A stretch of 64,000 nucleotides of DNA from Paraphysoderma sedebokerense. Its lineage: Eukaryota; Blastocladiomycota; Physodermatomycetes; Physodermatales; Physodermataceae. Below the pieces are notes generated by a model that was not told the origin of the DNA, ran no database searches, and was given only the letters and a program-made list of their open reading frames with translations. Location of the stretch: assembly GCA_025602915.1 (NCBI GenBank), contig JAHLJZ010000048.1, forward strand, positions 62,001 to 126,000, read 5' to 3'. Positions 12,992 to 25,202 of the stretch are shown here, in pieces (within the stretch, counting starts at the first letter, position 1; each line of letters starts with the position of its first letter). Made by a program: the position numbers and the translations under genes.

Positions 12992-15900
12992 ATGCGGTGT
13001 AATCTGTATTTAGAAGAAGACGGAATCTATTTAGTTCCTAGCACCTCCGGCTCTCTACAATCAACCTCGCAACCTCTCAATGATATTTCAAACGAGTCGA
13101 GTCAACTTTCGGCTTTGAAGATTTCCTTCGCCACCGATCTCTCAGGTTATCGTATTGATGAAATTAAAGGTAAATAATACAGTTCAGAAGTCCGAGTTAT
13201 ATAAGTTGGCCTGACAATTACATGGTTGACATTTCAGGGATATATAGTCCGTCACAAAAGTCTTCAAAATTTGAGCACGACATCATCGGTCTCGTTGGAA
13301 TCACCGAACTTCAGAACAATTCATACTTAATTCTAATAATACAATCCACGCTTGTTGCATCGCTTGAAAGCAAAAGTATTCATCGAATAGAGAAAACTTT
13401 TTTCCTTCCGTTAGACTATGCTAGTGCATTAGAATTGATTGAAATCGGCAAGGTAAGTTCTCAGTCGTCATTTTGACTGAAGTCCATGCAGCCGAGTTAA
13501 TAGTCCTCCATCGCATATAAGTTGCTCTCTAGACCGCTTGACAACAAATCATCGACCGATGAAATCGATTCATCTATGTCTTCGGCCGTAAGTCGCTGCT
13601 CGCAAGAAGAGCCGGACATTCTTTTCGAAGCGGCAGAGCATAAAGACGTAGAAGACGATGCAAATAATTACACATCACCTGAACAGTTAGAAAGTCCATC
13701 TTTACAGTCGCAAGGCAATACTCAAATTACCGCCCCTATGACCATTGTCGATTCATCTCTGCCTTCCTCAATGCTTCGAATTCCAAGAGCAAACGCGAAA
13801 CAAGAGCAGCAACTTCAAACTTCGAAATTCGCAATTCCGAATCTCAAACTGACATTGCCGACTCAGCTGCCACTCCCTTTTCGCAGACCAGTATCTTATT
13901 CGGAGACGCAGAGTGAAACGTTAGATGAAGACCATGAAGATTTGCTTCAATCCGCCAATAGTATTTCCAGGAGATTGAGCGATGCTAAGTCGTCCATAAC
14001 TGACTTGGTGTCGAATTACAAAGTGAAGTCGACTCAAAAAATGACTCAAATTAAGCATCTCATTAATTATGGTTCCAAAAAGATTGATATATTTGATCCA
14101 AGGGTATTGGCTTCAATCGCCGTAAACATTCATCAACGATGTGATATTTACCAACTTCTTTACGCCAATCCTTAGGTTTCAACAGAGAATAAAATAATAG
14201 GTCAGCTTCGGAATTATCTGAATTCCGGCCTATTTTACTTTTCCGAAGAATTAGATCTCACAAATTCAATTCAACGACAACGAAAAGGGGTCACAGAGGC
14301 ATAGTGCCATTTATCTCTTTATCCAGAATCACTACCATAAATTTAACATTCGATTATTTAGCTTAATATGAGATTTTGGTGGAATCAAGCCTTATCCTTA
14401 CCGTTTTCGTCGATGGTAAATCTCGGCTCCTCTTACTGCACACGCTCGATTCTGCTAATCTTCCTGTCTTAACGTAAGGCGAGCAAATGGGTAGTTCCGG
14501 TTATACAAGGATTTGTTCAAAGCGAAGTTTGTACGGTTGAAGATTTTACTTTTGAATTAATCTTAATATCAAGGAGGAGCAGAAACCGTGCAGGTGTGTC
14601 TGCTATTTAACATGGTCACATATACATCCGCGACCTCTAATGCGTTTCGCCATAAGGATTGCGATATCAAAGGAGGGGGGTGGATGAGAAAGGCAATGTC
14701 GCTAATTTCGTTGAAACGGAGCAAATCGTTGTCATGAAGGTAGCGTAAATTCTATTCTGAAATTATAAAAACCTGTTCTGATTAATATGCATTGTAGATT
14801 TCTGATCAAACTCATATTTTGTCTCATGTTCAAATCCGAGGATCAAGTACGAGATATTTTACTGCCAGTTCCATGATTCATGATTAATTTACTTTCTCGA
14901 TTCTTCAGTACCAATCTTCTTTAGTCAAGCAGCTAGTTCGTTGCATCCGGTACCCACCTTTCAGCGGACATCTGCGGAAAACATCAATGCATTGAAGAAA
15001 CATTTCGAAAATTTGAAAGAAAATTACGGTAATGTAGTGGTTGTTAATCTTGTGAATAAACAAGGGAAAGAAGCCGTAGTGGGAAATATGTACAGTCAGA
15101 TCATGGAAGCTGCAGGTGTTGATCTGCGGTATGTAATGGTCATCCCGCACGCAGTAGATAGAATTCCCTTAATTTCATAATGAACTAGGTACGAGGCCTT
15201 TGACTTCCATAAGGAATGCAAAGGCTTGAAATTTGAAAACGTTTCCAAGCTGGTGAATACGCTAGAGGAATCCGTGCGAAATTCAGGGTGCGGCAAGAGT
15301 TTGACCTCTTTGAAGCGTTGACGTTTTTAACTTCTCGATTAGGTATTATTGGTCGTCGAATGGAGTTACTCTGTGCGAGCAAACTGGGGTGCATACTTGT
15401 TTCAAATCTCCACAGTTCAGAATATCCAACGAAAATCAGATTGCTTACTCGTACATTACAGGTTGTCCGCACGAATTGCATGGATTGTTTGGATAGAACG
15501 AATGTCGTTCAGGTTTGCGTTTTTTTTTTGAAATTTTTGCTGTACCGCTCTATCTAAGATAAAACGTTAGAATGCGTTTGCCAAATTTGTCACCAACTTA
15601 CAGTTGATGAGAATTGGGGTACAATCCCACCCCGAAAAAGGCATCAGACAACATCAAAATTTTGAATCAAAGTTCAACCAGGGTAAATACAAAACTGATT
15701 TCACCTTCCTAAAACTAAGTTTTAATAGTCTTAATCGACTATAGTTTGGGCGAACAATGGTGATGCGATTTCAAGGGCATACACTGGGACGAGCGCTCTA
15801 AAAGGAGACTACACACGGTATATACACTTTCTGGTGTCAGTTTTTCCAACTTTCTGTTTAATAGTTCCTCAAATTTAGGACTGGAAAACGCCAACTAAAA

Positions 15901-16986
15901 GGTGTTGCGATGGATGCTGGTACTAGTGTCGCTAGATTATATCTCAACAATTTTCGAGATGATTTCAAACAGGTGTGGGGCAATGGATCCCATTTTTCTG
16001 CACGCCTCCATAGTATTGACTTTTATATTGTAGTCAATCATTGACTTTATGCTCGGCGTTAAAGGATATGATGTATTTGAAGAGTCGGAAGCCAGCGAAA
16101 CCTCTCGAAAGGAGGAAGATGCTTCAGTAGAAGAGGGCGCTGATTTATGGAAACTCCGAAATCATGCTGGTATTGATTTTTGTGCTTTTAGATTTATTTT
16201 TGAATTTCATTCGACTAATGCCTTCCCCAGTTGATGTTACCTCAACAATGGTGATGTGGGAGGGCGAGTCCAAGATTGGCGCATGGGTGGTGTACATCCC
16301 CAACAATAACAGGTTGAACTTTCTGATTTTGTCCGATGGCACCGTGTCAGTTTTATTGATGTTGCGATTTATTTAGGAGTGCATTCCAGCCAGAACGGAT
16401 ATTAATTCTCACGAATCAAGCTTTATACTCTTGCGTTTTTAATTATTCTTGCGATTCCGTGACCGAATTCAAACGAATTGAGCTTCAATACATTACGCGA
16501 ATAGAATATGGTCCATTTAATGAAGGACAAGCGACGGAACAACTAGCCGCTATTCGTATTTATTTCAAACCTACCGCTGATGCGTTTTCTTTGGTTAATC
16601 GCAGCACTGCGTCTGTGCAGCACCAACCTGAAGATTTTTCCGATGAATGCGCCATAGATAGTAACAACGTAGGAGCCGGATTTGCGCTATATAATAAATT
16701 GATTGGATGGGAGAAATATCTGGTGTTCATTGCGCCTAATGGAAATAGAATAGCCAGTTCTACTGATGCGGTTTCCGATGTCGGCCCCAAAGAGGGAGAA
16801 ATTGAGGTAGCGGAATTAACTTCAAGAGAAGCGATTGAACATATTATATCATCCTTGGTGCGAGCGAAATTAAAGGTGCAAGCATTATCGATTATCGTAA
16901 ACGAATGTCCCATCAGAGTGTACGTTTTGCTTCTTTTGTCTGGGTTCTGGAATTTGGAGCTAACTGCAATCTGCTTTGTAAAGTGA
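12992..16986 (+). CDS. INPP5F: SAC-domain phosphoinositide phosphatase, Sac2/INPP5F-like
   Basis: This is a phosphoinositide phosphatase of about 960 aa in 19 exons: 12992-13169, 13238-13452, 13522-14121, 14176-14289, 14362-14415, 14479-14593, 14657-14739, 14798-14846, 14909-15128, 15189-15287, 15343-15388, 15462-15512, 15571-15682, 15745-15817, 15879-15972, 16034-16169, 16231-16330 (or 16345), 16377-16917, 16984-16986. The SAC fold is clear: FYFSEELDLTNSIQRQR, ANFVETEQI, RGSIPIFFSQ, and the catalytic Cx5R motif in RTNCMDCLDRTNVVQ. A C-terminal hSac2 homology domain (EFKRIELQYITRIEYGPF onwards) is the mark of Sac2/INPP5F, which removes the 4-phosphate from PI4P on endosomal membranes; substrate here is inferred. 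Exon 3 adds about 200 low-complexity residues within the N-terminal part of the SAC domain. The last intron (16918-16983) has CTAAC and leaves only the stop codon in the final exon; its length is a multiple of three, so retention would reach the same stop. Confidence 0.9.
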
Positions 16987-17813
16987 ATCCACAAAACTGT
17001 CGGTACCGAATTTTGGATTATTAGATAGGTTTAAAAAAGCTGTCAGTTTATCTCCGAGTTAAATTGTAAATACAAGCTAGTATAAGCATTCTCGGGGTCA
17101 CGCGACCACATGTAAAAAAAGGCAAGTTTTCAACAAAAGGCGTTTGTCCCCACATCAATTAGAAGGTTCTTTTCTGTACCCAAGTACAAATGAATATAGC
17201 TAGTTAGACACGGAGAGTTAGGCGCATATGTGCCCAAATCAGTCCCTGTGATTCCGCATCGGCTAAAAGGAACACAAAATTTTGTATTTGAATCACAATG
17301 GTTTTTGCTGACGTAATTCTCTGTCCGGTGCGAGCGGCCAACGCGAGCGTGTTTTTGGCGCCAAATGCAAACCCAACGCGATTTTTGCAGCAGAAAAGTT
17401 TGTTAATTGCGATTTTGGCCCAATTAGCTGCTGAATGATACAGTCTTGCGGCCTACGAATGACAAGGCGTCCACAAGTAAATTAGGAAGTCGATGAATGA
17501 CGCCGTTTAAAGATATTCTTGCTGGGCTTCTATGCGCCGGACGCAACATCATTTTAGTGTTGTCTGCTGATTTTGTCGGCGGAATCATCATTTTTTTCAT
17601 CTTCCGATGATTGATTTGTGAGGATGATTCAGGAAGCGAATATAAATACAGGCCATCCCCTCATTCAATGTTCTTACATACTCCTGAATATAGCAATAGA
17701 AAGAGCTGGCCTCTCGTAGTTGTATATACACCCGATACACCCACTACACTTGCATACATACGCATACCACAAATATACACTCTCTCTATCTCGACAACTA
17801 TAAACGATAAGCC
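16987..17813. other. promoter region of first subtilase
   Basis: This 0.8 kb non-coding stretch lies between the phosphatase and the first subtilase. A TATA box lies at 17641-17648, and the leader downstream of it is CA-rich. No gene is seen. Confidence 0.6.
17641..17648 (+). promoter_or_regulatory. TATA box of first subtilase gene
   Basis: TATAAATA lies 173 bases upstream of the subtilase start codon. The paralogue at 27211 has the same word at 27120-27127, 91 bases before its ATG, which supports a functional core promoter. Confidence 0.5.
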
Positions 17814-20800
17814 ATGAAAGCCTCAACGATAGCTCTTCTTTGCTTCGTCTATCTCGCGACCACAGCCACTACCGCTGAAGCCGGACTATTCCGCCGAGCT
17901 CCGAAACGTCTTGCTAAAAACTCCAAAGTCATTCGTGATAAATACATCATCGAACTATCCAGCCCACCAGTCGCTGCTTCTAATGGCCAATTCTCAGCAC
18001 AATCTATCCAAAATGATCATCAAAAGTTGCGACAAAGTATGAGGAGCGCGGGAATCAAGTTCCGAGAAACTGGGTAAGTCAATCACGTCAACTGTTTCCG
18101 ACAAGTGACTCTGATCTAATCAATATTTTATCAGCTCTTTTACCACAGTCTACAACGGTATCTCTGCTACTCTATCCGAAGCGGATGCAAAGAAGGTTGC
18201 CAACCTTCAAGGTGTAAAAAATGTTTGGCCCGTATTGGGTCACTCCAGAGATCCCATCATCGGGGGAAATGATGTATTCGTTCCAAAGCTTCGATACGCC
18301 CATAACAGTACCTTCGTCAACAAAGTTCAAGGTTTGTTCTGATCTTGTTGAGTAGTGGCATCATATCAGGGAAACTAATTCTCATCTAGAACTCGGCTTT
18401 ACCGGCAAAAATATCAAGGTTGGCATCGTCGACTCCGGTATCGACTGGGGACATCCAGCTTTCGCGGTCCCTGGCAAAACATGTACCAAGTTCGCCGGTG
18501 AAGGTTGCCGTGTAAAATACGGTAAAGATTTCGTTGGTGATGAATTCAACGGATCCCCGGAGTCCATCTTCCCCGACAACGACCCAATGGACTGTGGCAA
18601 GAATGGACATGGTAAGTTCCTGCTTATGTTTTAAGCCCGCATCTCGAATTATTTTTCTTACATTTGTATGATATAGGTACTCATGTGGCCGGTATTGTTG
18701 GTGGTTCCGATACCGAAATCCGCGGTGTTGCACCCGATGTCGTATTCGGTGCCTACCGAGTGTTTGGCTGTGAAGGAAGCACATCCGATGAGTTGATCAT
18801 TATGTTAGTCTCTTTCTTGCTGATTACGCCCAAATAGCAGTCATTGATTCTTCATTTCCTGAAAATAGGGCAATGGAACAAGCGGCAAAAGATAAAATGG
18901 ATGTTGTCAACTTATCTCTCGGTGGTGGTAGTGCATGGGCTTCCTCGCCAACTGCTGTTGCTGGAACCAATCTTGCAAAAGCTGGTGTCATCGTCGTCGC
19001 AGCAGCCGGTAACTCTGGTGATTCTCACGGTCTTTATCAGCTTGGTGCCCCAAGTATCGGAAAGGACGTCATCAGTGTCGCAAGTTTCGACAATTCTCTC
19101 GTTAGCAGAAAAGTCATGACAGTCAACGGGAAAGACCTCCCCTACTCTACCGGAGAAGGCATTGACGATTTCAACAAGAAAGGCATTGCCGAAGCAACTA
19201 TCTTACCTGGTTCTGCCGATTCCACTGTTGTCGATGACGGCTGTAAAGCATTCCCTCAAGACAAATTTAAAGGCAAAGTGGCATTAATTCGTCGTGGTAC
19301 ATGGTTGGTATCTTTTGCTAGTTCTACATGAGATGCATTTCGACATTAACATTCGTTTTAAATTGCAGTGCCTTTACGGATAAAATTGTGAACGCTCAAA
19401 CCGCTGGTGCGATCGGTGCAATCATTTATAACAACGAACCATCATTTTTGTCTGGCTTTTTATTAGACGCAACAAGAATCAATATTCCAGTAGCTGGTAT
19501 TTCTGGTGACGACGGTGCTTCTTTGGTTCAAAGTTCTAAAGCCGGCGATGTTACAGCTTCATTCCCAGCTAAAGAGAAAGCGGTAATTAGAAAGCGTTAT
19601 ACATTCATCATTTTTGAACTACCAGCTAATTCATTCATATTTAGTTCGCCATTCCGACAGCCGGACAGCCAAGCGATTTCTCTTCCTGGGGTCTTGGTAA
19701 TGACCTAGAAGTAAAGCCGGATGTTGGGTTCGTATATTAATGATTTGATCAGGTCGTTGAACTGCAGGCTAACAATCATTCTCTGGCATATAGCGGTATC
19801 GGCGGTCAAGTTTACTCCACCTGGCCAAGATCAAGCGGCAAAGCATACAATACTATCAGTGGAACTTCTATGGCTTCTCCGTATATTGCGTAAGTTGACC
19901 CTCAAAACCGAGCATTTCACGAACAGTCGCTAACGATTGCTTTTGCATTGTAACAGAGGAACTGTTGCCGCTTACCTTCAAGCTTTCCCAAAAACCAACG
20001 CCCAAACTGTTATTGAAACCATTCAGAATACTGCCAGACCTTCCCTTGCTCCGTCTAACGATCGCTTCGCCAACTCAGTTGCTAAACAAGGTTCTGGATT
20101 AGTTGATGCATTGGCTTTCATCTCTTCAAAGACTCGTGTTTCACCCTCCCGCCTTGCACTTCAAGACACACCTGGAAATCAAATGATCAAGCGACAACGT
20201 ATTACAGTCAAAAACAACGGTAACTCGGAAATGAAATATACCGTCGAACATTTACCTGCTCAAAGCATCATCGGCAAAGCTGTCACTTCCCCTACACCCT
20301 TGGATGCCGCTGCCCGTGTCACAATGTCTCCTTCAACTTTGTCTCTTGGTCCAGGTCAAAGCGGTTCGGTCGATATTACCATCATCGGGGACGCAAACTG
20401 GGCTGACAGTGATCGTATTGTCTACAGGTATGTTTGGTATACCACCCTCATGCAGTATTATTTCAAAATGGCTGACATTTATCGCGTTTTTAGTGGTTAC
20501 ATCAAAGTGATTCCCGCATCCTCTGACAGTGGATATTCTCCCATTCATGTTCCCTACGCTGGATTTAAAGGAAGCTACGACGGACTTCAACCTTTATCAA
20601 GCGACAACATCGTTCTTCCTGAAGGCACAAAACTCCCATCACCTTCCATTGTTACTATCCAGATTGAAAATGGCGCTCCCCGTTTCATTCCGTATGACAA
20701 GAAGCCTCTGAATCTCGCCAATGGTGCCATCCCAGCAGTTGCATTCCTTGTCAATCACCCGGTTCGTGATATTACTCTGTCATGGGTAGACGCCAAAACA

Positions 20801-21067
20801 GGAGAAGTTGTCGGCATCGCCGGAGCAACACCCGACGCTCAGCCAATTGGTAAAGGAGATACTCTACCTGCTTCACTCGTTGCCGTTGGCATGGGAAGTG
20901 CAAAAGCTTGTGTCCCTAACAGCGGATCATACAAGTTCAAATTGACTTTTGAATCGGGATTCGACGATAACGAGCCCGCCATCCACTCTTGGACTTCTGA
21001 AGCATTTGAAATTGATTTAAGTGGTCAAAGAGGAAATTGCGCCCAAACTGTAACCAAACCATTGTAA
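17814..21067 (+). CDS. secreted subtilisin-like serine protease with PA domain (paralogue 1)
   Basis: This is an 892-aa S8 family protease. Exons: 17814-18073, 18135-18331, 18390-18611, 18677-18803, 18869-19303, 19369-19582, 19645-19727, 19794-19889, 19957-20427, 20494-21067. The N terminus is a clear signal peptide ([20 protein letters not shown]) followed by an inhibitor-like propeptide. The catalytic triad is present: Asp in [10 protein letters not shown] near residue 167, His in NGHGTHVAGI near 225, Ser in [11 protein letters not shown] near 536. A protease-associated domain ([18 protein letters not shown]) is inserted between His and Ser, and an Fn3-like C-terminal region follows. No membrane anchor is seen. 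It should be secreted and digest protein outside the cell or in the vacuole; the substrate is unknown. It shares all intron positions with the copy at 27211-30466, showing tandem duplication, and part of it is nearly identical to that copy. Confidence 0.95.
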
Positions 21068-21351
21068 CGTGATGTTCAATGTTAGATATTGAATACCATT
21101 ATCATAGAATTATGTACTTTTGTTTCTTGTAAAATACCGAGTGATTTGAATAGATTTTAATTTTGCCATATATTCTTTAACATTCCGTTTCGGCTTCTGC
21201 AATTGCTTTGCTAGACTTTTCGCACTAATAAAGTCGCTGCTTTCATTCTTTGAAGCATTCTCTCTGATCCATAGTGACCATCACGTGCATTGACAAACAA
21301 GCCTTCCGCTCTGTCAGTAGTCTTCTTAATTATATTTCGTTGAACATTAAT

Positions 21352-23165
21352 ATGACAATACCAGCGTCTGTCCCTGACATGAGTGACCTTTCGAACATTG
21401 CAAACGACTTGAGAAGGGCCGGAAATGTGTTCTTTATTAATAAGAAATACAAAGAAGCAATCGAAAAGGTATCGTCACCCCATTTCTTAACCCCATTGTC
21501 GCCTGTGCAATTTTAACACATAAATTTATTTCTAAAGTATACTGAAGCTCTGGCTATAGCACCGAATGATGCCCTAGTACTTTCTAACCGTGCGGCCGCG
21601 TATCTGGCTTTGAACAATTCTTCAAAAGCTCTTGAGGACTCGACTGAAGCTATCAAACACGACTCGACCAACATCAAATCATATTTCAGGAAGGGCAAAG
21701 CACTGTTGGCATTAAAGCGTTATACTGAAGCTAAAGAGATTTTGAAGGCCGCGAAGAAACTAGACGAGAAATCAAAAGAAGTTTCGGAATTGTTGAATTT
21801 GGCGGTACAATTTGAGAATGAGAAAGAAGGGGTGTACGATTTCTCTTCCATATGGCAAGAAGCACACAAAACTCTGTCGCCACGATTGAATCACTTAGAG
21901 TACATAGGTACGTGGCAGTAGTTTATGGTAATCAGAATCTCCCCCGACTTATATTTCCCTCTTTGGTGCCAGGCCCCGTTGAGATAAAGGCCATTCCTGG
22001 AAAAGATTTAGGGCTCGTCGCAACCAAATTCATCCCGAAAAATACACTCATTCTTGTATCGAAAGCTTTCGAAATGATTTTCCCGCACGAAGTTTCCGAT
22101 GAGTTTTTCGAATTTTCGATAAAAGTATGTGACAGAGAGCTCGATGCTCCACAGGTTGCTTTGTTCAGCAGAATTGCTGAAAAGTTTGGATCATATTCCG
22201 TCGAGCAGAAACGAAATTTGTACAATCTTTACGCTGGTTCTGATTTTGAATCTAATACGACCATTCGTCGCAACTCAAGTTTACATGACCTGATGAATAC
22301 ATTGTCGATACAAGACGAATCGGATGATGAATTAGACGTAGAATATCCTAGGATCTCACGAATACTGTATTTCAATTCATTTTCTGCGTACACGGATCCT
22401 CTATACAAAGAGCTGCATCAGAATCAAGAGATGTCAGACGAGATTGAGCAGATTGAACCATGCGGTTTATGGATTCTGCCATCCTATATTAATCATTCTT
22501 GCCGAGAGAACGCCAATAGATTCTTCATCGGAGATTTTATGTTTATTCGATCTATTCAAGATATTCAAGAGGGTGAGGAAATCACCATGACCTATATCGA
22601 CAGTACCAAAGATTATGATGTACGCCAAGATACGATTAGTCAATTTGGATTTAAGTGCGAATGTGAAGTTTGCGAAGCCGATAAAAAGATTCCCACAAAA
22701 GTGAGAATTGAGAGACAGAAGCAGATGGAGACTGTTTGGGACCTGCGTCACAAAATTCATGCCACTAGGCAAGCATCTACCGGACAATTGAAGAAACTAG
22801 AAACTCTGATGAAACAGATACAATCGACAAAGATTAACGACACGGTGTATCGCCCCATTGATCTCGCTGAAATTTATAAAACTTTCGCATTCGCCTACGG
22901 ATACAAATTTGCTTCGCCGGCAGAAAATTATTTTGCCAAAATCGAATCTTTAACAGAGGAAGATGTTTATCCGTACGGTAATGATATCATTATTCGAGCG
23001 AAAAGAGATGTGGCCGCTGTAGCGATGGGATATTTCTATGTCAAACGAAATAAGAAGAAGCAAAAATATTGGTACAATGTTGCTAGCCAAAGTCATGATG
23101 AGATGTTTGGCGGTGGAGAGAAATTCTTTGAATTGAAATTCCCGATGTTGAAATTTGAAGCGTAA
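21352..23165 (+). CDS. TPR and SET domain protein, SMYD/Set5-type lysine methyltransferase-like
   Basis: This encodes 559 aa from exons 21352-21468, 21538-21907 and 21973-23165. The N-terminal part carries TPR repeats (RRAGNVFFINKKYKEAIEK, ALVLSNRAAAYLALNNSSKA, SYFRKGKALLALKRYTEA). The rest is a split SET domain: it opens with PVEIKAIPGKDLGLVATKF and has the key NHSC and the GEEITMTYID motif, followed by a zinc-binding FGFKCECEVC post-SET cluster. Such proteins transfer methyl groups from S-adenosylmethionine to lysines; substrate and location cannot be read from the sequence. The first ATG was chosen; an upstream in-frame extension begins with GTG only. It lies 284 bases after the subtilase stop on the same strand. 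Confidence 0.88.
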
Positions 23166-23347
23166 TTTGGAAGTAATTTACACTAGCTGAACTCTGTAAA
23201 TATCAGTCTTGCAAATGTAAATTGTCTTAGTGTTCTATTATGCTGGACAAGCGAAGTTGACTAATTGCTTTCGTTTGTTCAAATCCATGGTTTCCTCTGA
23301 TAGAATCTAGAATAAGCTTTACTTTATTTGGCAGTATATCACAAGTA

Positions 23348-24940
23348 TTACGACCGACATGTCGTGGAAGATATCGACCACAGCTTAATTAATAATTCTG
23401 CTGAGACAAGGTCCTTTGATGCTGGCAATTTTCGTAATGCTTGAGCTGAATACAATCGATTTAGAATGTTGCCGGGTTTAGACTGATTAACATCCATCTT
23501 TAGGTGCCTCGAATTTTCAAGTACGACATCTTCATCCTTTGATGTATTAACATAACGACTTTTGCGCTTGCCAAAATACTTTGAGATAGTGCCTTCAGAG
23601 TCTTCATCGAAGGAATAACTAGTTTTGCTAGCTACTCCTACCCATTCTTCGACTTTTCGGCGTGTGCAACCAGAAATTTTAGCCAAATGGCTCAAGACCT
23701 CTTCCGTTTCCATCAACTTCATAGCTTTTAAGAACTGCTTTTCCTGCAGAATATATTCATTGAGAACACCCAAAAATACTTGGGGTTTTCCTTTCTTAAC
23801 AGAGTGGGGATGGATGAGGTAACGGTAAGGCTGGATAAGATAATGTAAACGCTCGTCGGCCGTTGAAGTATGGTGAGAGCCGTCTGAAACTCGACTTTTA
23901 GGTTGAGATAAAAATGAAGAGGTAAGATGTGAAGACTTCAAAGTTAGGCCAACCCGAGGACACTTGTATATCGGGACAACTTCGGTCGAGGATGAAAGTT
24001 GATCGATTAATGAGACTACATCTGGAAAGGATGGATAAAGCACGACGGATGATGACATAGCATAAGGAGCCGACAGACTGTGAGAGATTTTTCTTTTCTT
24101 CTGATTGTGAATTGCAACCTCGCTGTCGTATTCGTCACTGCTAGATTTGGGCAGATCCACATCGGCAGTCTCATTCACTGCAATGAATTCGACAACACTT
24201 TTAAGTAAATGTTTATGTACCAAAACAACCTTCCCGACTCTTTTAATGCGAGGTAAACCTTGATCGTTACTGTCTGACTGAAATTCAATGTCGGCGGTCA
24301 AATCTTGTGAGAAATTGTCTGTGATGATCTCCACCAAGTTGAGCACCTTCAACACCTTAAATACTTTCAATACTGTATCTACCAACAACGATGGACCTTC
24401 TATTAATTCATTCGTGAGGAGATTCTTCATCGACCGAATGAGAATGCCTCCGTAATAGTAACTCGGCTGAACTAGGTCTCTATGTGATGTTGGCAGCTGC
24501 TCGCCTGGATCAAGAGGTAGAGGAAGCGAAGATATTTTGGGGCCAAATGTGAAGTCCATTCCTTTACGAGATCCCTCTCTGTAGCCACCGATTAGAGAGT
24601 TCTTCGATTGTTGGTGAAAGTACCATTTCGCATTATACAACTGAATAGGTTGGCAATGTGCGAAGGGATCCGGATGAGACGGCAAAATCGAATTCGGAGT
24701 GGAATGATTCAAATAAAATTCCAATTCGGTGATTTGGAATAAGGAAAGATCTTTCAACAAATCTGATGGATTGATGAGAAGTACAAAATCGTTAATGATG
24801 CCCTCAGCAAGACGATCGAATTGCTTGTTATAGAAATTGGGATCCACATCATTGTTATGAGATGCAGAAAACTTCCATTGGGCCAAAAGGTGTGTGATTG
24901 AAAGCGGATGGATGTGTGCGGGGATATCAGGATCTGTCAT
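23348..24940 (-). CDS. conserved protein of unknown function (530 aa, intronless)
   Basis: This is a single-exon gene convergent with the SET gene, unusual here where most genes have many introns. Residues from about 70 to 200 hold a motif series I associate with a widespread uncharacterised family: EFYLNH, HPDPFAH, AKWYFHQQ, GMDFTFGP, YYYGGILIRSMKN and IEGPSLLVD. The conserved His, Asp and Gly residues hint at an enzyme or ligand-binding fold, but no function can be named. The C-terminal half has a Ser-rich and basic stretch (KKRKISHSLS) that could be a nuclear signal, then a short conserved-looking segment LHYLIQPYRYLIHPHSVKKG. No signal peptide or membrane segment is seen. Confidence 0.85.
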   Translation of the reverse strand: MTDPDIPAHIHPLSITHLLAQWKFSASHNNDVDPNFYNKQFDRLAEGIINDFVLLINPSDLLKDLSLFQITELEFYLNHSTPNSILPSHPDPFAHCQPIQLYNAKWYFHQQSKNSLIGGYREGSRKGMDFTFGPKISSLPLPLDPGEQLPTSHRDLVQPSYYYGGILIRSMKNLLTNELIEGPSLLVDTVLKVFKVLKVLNLVEIITDNFSQDLTADIEFQSDSNDQGLPRIKRVGKVVLVHKHLLKSVVEFIAVNETADVDLPKSSSDEYDSEVAIHNQKKRKISHSLSAPYAMSSSVVLYPSFPDVVSLIDQLSSSTEVVPIYKCPRVGLTLKSSHLTSSFLSQPKSRVSDGSHHTSTADERLHYLIQPYRYLIHPHSVKKGKPQVFLGVLNEYILQEKQFLKAMKLMETEEVLSHLAKISGCTRRKVEEWVGVASKTSYSFDEDSEGTISKYFGKRKSRYVNTSKDEDVVLENSRHLKMDVNQSKPGNILNRLYSAQALRKLPASKDLVSAELLIKLWSISSTTCRS

Positions 24941-25202
24941 TATTCTTATGACTTTATAAATATGCGATAAAAGAGTCTAGAGTCGGCCTCCTTTTTTTTC
25001 TATCGCAATCAGTCGCTAATTCCATTCTCCAATTTTTTCCCGCTCATCCACCAGACCGACGTAGCACACATTGTCCACAGTAGATGTCATGATGTTCGCA
25101 CCGAATGAGGTTGCCCATGCCCAATAATACGGTTCAACACAAGCACAGGCATAGACTAGCTAATAACTCGAAGCTTCATCCCAGCCAATATGCCGTTCAT
25201 TA

